Shown in pieces: positions 19,085-23,776 of a stretch of DNA of 23,776 nt (the stretch's first letter is position 1; each line of letters begins with the position of its first letter). The notes beneath the pieces are model-generated. The model was not told where the DNA came from. It saw only the letters and a program-made list of their open reading frames with translations, and searched no databases. The stretch is from assembly GCA_001579985.1 (NCBI GenBank), contig LRSR01012473.1, forward strand, positions 1-23,776, written 5' to 3'. A program made the translations under genes and the position numbers. This DNA comes from Hypsibius dujardini (lineage: Eukaryota; Tardigrada; Eutardigrada; Parachela; Hypsibiidae).

Positions 19085-19548
19085 TGTAGCGACGCGATTC
19101 TAAGGCGCAGCTGTAGCCGCGCCTCCCCCCCCCCCGGGCTGTTGGCCCACCACTTCGTCTGAACTGCTCTAAATATTTTATTCCAAGTATTTACCGTTAA
19201 AAATCTCTCGTTTCTGTTAAAGATGCCCGAAATTTTTACCGAAAACCAAAGAAATACAATTTCGGAGCGCTGGTCTTTGCCTCATGGATTTTCCCGGCAA
19301 GAATTTGCCAGAGCGGAGAAAATCAGAGAGGCTGCTCTCCGCCGGTGGCTAACGTAAGAGCCTGCTTTTTCGAATGATTGATCTCTTGATTGAAGATTTG
19401 TGAAGATCACTAAGCTTGTGGGCCGTTGGTGAGTTGCTTGATTGAAGACTGAGGCGCAATTCAGTGGGTAGGTGGTTTTATACGCACACCTGGGGCCATA
19501 TTTACGGAAAACGCAGTTTGCATTGCGCCTTAGAATTGCGTCGCTACA
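19085..19548. mobile_element. 464-bp DNA-transposon-like element with 25-bp TIRs
   Basis: TGTAGCGACGCGATTCTAAG (continuing GCGCA) at 19085-19109 is matched in reverse complement by 19524-19548 with one mismatch in 25. The element contains a C-homopolymer run near 19127-19137, the small HTH-like ORF at 19223, and TTGATTG words near 19387 and 19438. The size and TIRs are those of a non-autonomous DNA transposon. No transposase catalytic domain is present, and a target duplication could not be fixed. Confidence 0.75.
19223..19357 (+). CDS. Small helix-turn-helix-like ORF inside the TIR element
   Basis: The ORF is 44 codons from ATG at 19223 to TAA at 19355. The segment GFSRQEFARAEKIREAALRR followed by WL resembles the G.S..EFA...I...TL.RWL helix-turn-helix pattern of transposase DNA-binding domains and related regulators. 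It is preceded by RNTISERWSLPH. CTAAC|GTAAGAG at the end is a good splice donor, so the ORF may be the first exon of a longer, now lost, transposase. The alternative is a chance match in a short ORF. The first G2-type residues and a catalytic domain cannot be judged. Confidence 0.4.
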   Translation: MPEIFTENQRNTISERWSLPHGFSRQEFARAEKIREAALRRWLT

Positions 19549-19789
19549 GTACCAGAACAGAATTGAAATGTAAATTTTGGCAATCCTCAACGATCTACTT
19601 CCGATTGGGATCTTTCATTATTAGCAGCAGCAAAGTTTTCCTGCCTATTTATGAGCACAAATTATGGAACGACCCAATTATACCTTAACACGGTGGGTAC
19701 TATTAAGGGCTATTTACATTGAAAAAAAGGCACTAATTGTGCCAATTTACAACAATAAAATACAGTATATCAACATATCACGATTAATC

Positions 19790-19858
19790 TAATTTATCTC
19801 TGCACAGAGTACACAGAAAGACCTAATTTATCTCTGTTGAGTGTACAGAGAAAGACCT
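19790..19858. repeat. Two direct copies of a segment near 33-38 bp
   Basis: CTAATTTATCTCTG, followed by TACACAGAAAGACCT or TACAGAGAAAGACCT, appears twice in tandem with a few substitutions. The surrounding region 19549-20160 has no convincing gene. Confidence 0.65.
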
Positions 19859-20161
19859 GTATCGAAGTGGAATATTTGTAGCACGGTAGCCACCCACCGT
19901 TCGACCGCTAATAAATCTCAATTCTCCTCCATCTCATCTCTCTCTAGAGAGACCTCACTTCTCATTACACCATTCGATCTTCATAACTCGTAACTCTCCA
20001 AATCAAAAGCGAACCAAACAAGTGAAATTATATTACAACTGAATCAGATCACAGCAAATCAGCGCGCCAAAAAAACTCCGACACGGATAGAAATCATATA
20101 AATCACTCGTAGAATACCACACCACCAACAGGGTCAGGTAATGAGTGATACTGAGCAATGA

Positions 20162-20285
20162 CACACACGGGGCCAAAACCTTGCGCTAACCGAGTTAAGC
20201 CATGCAACTCGTTCCATGCAGGGCTTTATGTACAGTCCGAGTAAAATGGCTTAACTCGGTTAGCGCAAGGTTTTTGCCACGTGTG
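20162..20285. mobile_element. MITE-like element with about 41-bp inverted arms
   Basis: The left arm (20162-20203) and right arm (20245-20285) are inverted copies. The core ACCTTGCGCTAACCGAGTTA plus AGCCAT is identical in both, and the outer parts CACACACGGGGCC / GGCAAA...ACACAC are imperfect. The spacer is 41 bases with no coding potential. The RNA would fold into a long hairpin. Confidence 0.8.
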
Positions 20286-20739
20286 TATGTGATCACTTGC
20301 GCAGGTGAGTTAAATTTGGGTCAATTACTTGTCGCACTGTGTCAGTCGTAGATTAGCTCCCGTTGATCGGCCAAATGGCTCTTTATCTGGTCGGTCGAAA
20401 CAGACAGGCACGTAACAGACAGACAGACAGGCATGTAACAGACAGACAGGTCTATGACTGGGGTACCAATATGTTTTATTAATTAAATTGCCGCAATCAT
20501 CAAATATAGCGCGCACGGATGATGTGACAAGGCATACGAAGGGAAACAAAAGACGTGTTGAAGCAGGAGTAATTAAAAAATTCCGACCGTCTACATGTAT
20601 TGCCCTAAAGATGTCTCTCGGTTGGTTCGGTGTATTTGTTCATCTGATGATGAGATGATATGATGACATGGATATGATCTGGCGATTCTCTTTAATGCTA
20701 ACCAATCAAACCATCACGGACGCGTGCGTGTTGGTTCAG

Positions 20740-20950
20740 TCAGTCAACGCGGTGTGCTCCTTTGTCTCCCTTCATGGTCCGCGGTGTCCGCAAGGGTCCG
20801 CGAGGCTCCGCGAACGGGCACAGAAAGCGGAACGACGCGACGACGCGATGCGCGATGGAAAAGCAATTAGCCGTTGCGATATTGCGGCAGACGCGCGTCT
20901 GCGTAGAATGGGCTCTTGATGGCGTGGCGGCGCGTGTCTCTGTGGTCTTG
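20740..20950. other. CpG-rich patch with 16-bp perfect palindrome
   Basis: This patch is much richer in CG dinucleotides than the flanks. It includes GCAGACGCGCGTCTGC, a perfect 16-base palindrome at 20887-20902. ORFs are open on both strands (20668-20919 and 20762-21010 plus, 20994-20740 minus) because the GC-rich DNA lacks stops; none is recognisable. A promoter region or a remnant of a foreign element are possible readings. Confidence 0.4.
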
Positions 20951-21440
20951 CTATTGATCAAATTCGAAAATGAAAGTGTGAGATGTGCTTTCAAGCGTCA
21001 ACGGGAGTGAATCGCTAGCTCCATTCACTCCTGGACGCGTTGTCCCATTCGTGGGATGAACGTATGGATGGACGGTGACCACAACAATGAATAGTGTCCC
21101 TCAATACATTAATACAGACTATTACACATACAGTATAGTGTGTGGAGTAGTAGGTCTATGTCTTGACAATGCGTGGAAATGCGTTATGATGAGGTAGAGG
21201 ATAATTGGGTTATTCCAAAAGTCGTGTGAACATATAACTCGTACCGCCAACGTTTTCAATGATCCAGGCAGTTGTCTGAATTAAACTCACACATTTTTTA
21301 CAGGGACAGCTAAGAGGCGTCCGCCCCTCCCCCACACTAAATTCATTTAGGGAAGAAAACTAAAACTAATCAACGAATTGATTTTTTAGTCAACAAAAAA
21401 CTTTTATACTTAATAAGAATTTTAGATAATTTTCTTTTAG

Positions 21441-21579
21441 TTACTGTAATGCCGCGTTAGCTTCGCGCACCTGTAGCACCGCTCCGGGCGATTTTCCCCC
21501 ACTCCGTGTGTTATTGCCCGGGCAGTATATACTGAAAATGCTGTGTTTGTTGCGCGAAGCTAACGCGGCAGTACAGTAA
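21441..21579. mobile_element. MITE-like element, 139 bp, 29-bp TIRs
   Basis: TTACTGTAATGCCGCGTTAG (continuing CTTCGCGCA) at 21441-21469 and its reverse complement at 21551-21579 match at 28 of 29 bases. The 81-base interior includes CGGGCGA and TGCCCGGG and encodes nothing. Near-identical termini imply a recent insertion. The host sequence is AT-rich. Confidence 0.85.
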
Positions 21580-22005
21580 GTTTTTAGTCGAAATTAGTTA
21601 AAAAATTCAACTTTTTTAGAATTTTCCGGTTAAGGTTTTAGAAACAAATACTGTCTGTTAACAGGCAAGTGCTGAAAAATCAAAGCCACAAAATTGATCA
21701 CTAATAAATGTTTTATTTTAGTTTAGTTCAACTTTTTAGTTTGGCTTAGTTTTGCCATCCCTAAATGCATGAATCACTTAGTTTTTCTGGTACAATAAGA
21801 TGTCGCCGATTTTAGAAGATTTTAAAACTAACATACAGACGTGTGGGTCACTGGCGTCATGGAAATATCCATCTACAAACGGATACGTAAACTTTCTCGT
21901 TATTCTTAATATCAGATACATAAAAATCAGATAGTTTTATTAAAAAAAAATCACAATGGCATATAAAATTTTTTCAAGATCTTAATTCACTCTTTCTCTT
22001 GCATA

Positions 22006-22275
22006 TTAAATCGGAAAATAGTGCAGAATATCGCGTATAGACAACGTATTATAACTCATAATTTCAACTAAATCCTTTTTTCCCTTTTTTGTTCTTTTTC
22101 CCCCTTTTTTTCTGAGAGTGTTTTTTTCAGATGCTGAAACAGCGTTCTTGTGAAGCAAATAACAGATAATTATTTGAACGATAGGGTCTCGAAAGAGTTC
22201 TTCGATGGTGACGTTTCCGGAGTAATTGAAATTTCCAACACACTGAACATGTCTTTTTTTCGGATTCCAGAACAA
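22006..22275 (-). CDS. Possible exon, unrecognised
   Basis: The minus frame is open for 89 codons with no ATG at its start. It contains GNVTIEELFRDPIVQIIICY and then LLHKNAVSASEKN, which look like a folded, partly hydrophobic segment, followed by a lysine-rich low-complexity stretch (KKGGKRTKKGKKD) from a poly-pyrimidine run on plus. No partner exon or family was recognised. It may be chance, since the stretch is AT-rich. Confidence 0.22.
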   Translation of the reverse strand: MFWNPKKRHVQCVGNFNYSGNVTIEELFRDPIVQIIICYLLHKNAVSASEKNTLRKKGGKRTKKGKKDLVEIMSYNTLSIRDILHYFPI

Positions 22276-22821
22276 AAGTCGTAAATTACCCTATATCGCG
22301 TTTCATCCGCCGAACACATCCACCGAACAAGTAGTTTGATTTCTATATACCAGTCATTTCTTTATAAATTGGGTTCGTTGCCATACTATTTTTCCATTGA
22401 AAAAGTGACGGAGATTGTCGATGTGCCGCACGCGAAATAATCGCTACATTGTGCACTGAAGACACGGAGTATCGAGGTTAAACTCGAAATTGATGACCAC
22501 CGAGATTCAACAGGTATTAATATCACAACGATTATTAATGGAACCAATCTATATGCGCTACAGTAATTGTAGATCACTCGCTCGGTGGATCGTGCTCTGC
22601 CCACGGCAGGCAACACCTCTTTCGCCGATGATGAATCGACATTGCGGTGATTGCTACAAAACCTATTATGTAAATAGCAACATATATCCTAATATCCTCA
22701 CAGTTTGGCATTTACAACAAAATAATTTTAATTCGGACTTTTCCTTATTTTTTTACAAAACTATTTTGCAAATGCAATAAGAATGTATGTAAATAGGAAA
22801 TAAAATTACGGAAATAGGAAA

Positions 22822-22905
22822 AAATGTTCTAACATATTGGAACATGTGTTCTAATATATAGTGGAACATGTGTTCTAATATATATTGGAACATATGATCT
22901 AATAT
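22822..22905. repeat. Tandem repeat of a palindromic 27-28-bp unit
   Basis: Three copies of GGAACATGTGTTCTAATATA are separated by a few bases, the third with ATATGATCTAATATC. GAACATGTGTTC is nearly its own reverse complement. A weaker related copy, AACATGTGTTCTACTGTG, occurs near 23023-23040. The region 22280-23430 is AT-rich and has no convincing gene. Confidence 0.75.
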
Positions 22906-23430
22906 CTTTATATTTGGGCATTTAAAATAAACTAATTTTGATTCGAACTCTTCTTTATGTTTGCCAGAAATATTACGTAAATAGGAACACATGTAAATAA
23001 GAAATAAAATTACGTAAATAATAACATGTGTTCTACTGTGATATTCTTACAGTGAGGCATTTTCAATAGATTTGGAACTCTTTTTTTATTTTTAATCTTT
23101 TTTTATTTTTACTTTTTTTTACTTTTTTTTTACTTCTGCTGTTACTTTTTCCGCACGTTTTCTGCCCAAGATAAGTTCGATGCCTTTCATGTTCATATTC
23201 ATGTTCATATTCATGTCGATACAAACTTGTTGTGTAAACATACATTACACTTACACCTATATAACTCCATCTAATTTATTGCAATTTACCTTTATTAATT
23301 TTACATCTCGTCCACCTCTGATAATAGACCTTTCAAAAGGATACAAATTCACTATGCAAATAATCAATCTCGATTTTCTCTTTAAATCTCGATTTATATT
23401 TATCTTTATATTTACAGCTGATTTATTGCA

Positions 23431-23712
23431 GTGAACCGATTTATTTCCCTCTTCGCAGCAGTCAATTTATTGGCTTCATTAAAATCAGCCACGCTTGGCA
23501 TAAAAAAACCCATCGGCCAAGTCGATAGTTTTTTTTCAAGTGCCCAACAACGCTTATTTAACATGAAAAAGAAATTACTGCTGACGAGGTCGTCGCAACA
23601 TGTGCCAAGCCATTTAAATGGATTCCCAAACGCAAGCAACAACATCAACAACGACAGAGAACAACAACAACGACAGAGAACAGATCCTGTAAAGATCTAT
23701 TGGTCAATATAA
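23431..23712 (+). other. Open stretch at right edge, uncertain
   Basis: A plus frame is open for 93 codons after an acceptor-like TTTATTGCAG (ending 23430). It contains NRFISLFAAVNLLASLKSA and then QVDSFFSSAQQRLFNMKKK, and ends in an Asn/Gln-rich tail produced by a CAACAA/CGACAGAGAACAA tandem repeat. The opposite strand is open as well. It may be an exon or a fragment of a mobile element; no family is recognised. Confidence 0.25.
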
Positions 23713-23776
23713 TCCGATTTCGGCGCGCATGAAGCCGCGCTTCCGTTTTGTCCGTCAACATAAAACAACACATCAA

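Overview
The window is nuclear DNA of an intron-rich animal. Its genes have short exons, GT/AG introns of about 90 to 950 bases, TOP-like leaders on ribosomal protein genes, and no bacterial operon or ribosome-binding-site structure. The metazoan gene set, a seven-transmembrane receptor with NRL in place of DRY, and an ANF-type receptor would fit a small ecdysozoan such as a tardigrade. That placement is inference from style, not proof.

Left third (1-6000): a receptor gene on the minus strand, with the extracellular ligand-binding fold of natriuretic-peptide/guanylate-cyclase receptors, can be rebuilt from four exons whose splice phases agree (4581 down to 1333). Its 3' end was not found. Its introns hold two long foldback repeats and an inverted copy of part of its own second exon. 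Next to it (about 5860-5070, minus) lies a decayed rhodopsin-type GPCR with frameshifts, a stop, and a hexanucleotide expansion in intracellular loop 3.

Middle (6000-14100): about 2 kb without a convincing gene comes first. A two-exon gene for an acidic 154-residue protein of unknown function (9001-8125, minus) then stands head to head with RPL35 (9619-10278, plus). It is followed by RABGGTA, the alpha subunit of Rab geranylgeranyl transferase (10989-12346, plus), here without the vertebrate C-terminal domains. A structured block of unknown nature follows (12495-12900), then RPS17 (14091-12991, minus). Both ribosomal protein genes are split directly after the start codon.

Right (14100-23776): a broken, unrecognised gene on the plus strand (14622-16816) carries a 14-bp CACGTG minisatellite in its presumed intron and a GACA microsatellite. 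A two-exon gene for a secreted glycine-rich protein (18215-17276, minus) comes next. The remaining 5.5 kb is mostly repeats: a 464-bp element with 25-bp terminal inverted repeats enclosing a small helix-turn-helix-like ORF, two short MITE-like elements, a CpG-rich patch, and AT-rich tandem palindromes. Two small ORFs there are only possible genes.

The clear genes are a housekeeping cluster (RPL35, RABGGTA, RPS17) flanked by fast-evolving receptor and secreted-protein loci and by small non-autonomous transposons. No single new molecular system is proven. The most notable items are the self-inverted receptor exon, the HTH ORF inside a TIR element, and the tetranucleotide TTGA/TCAA word scattered across introns and spacers.
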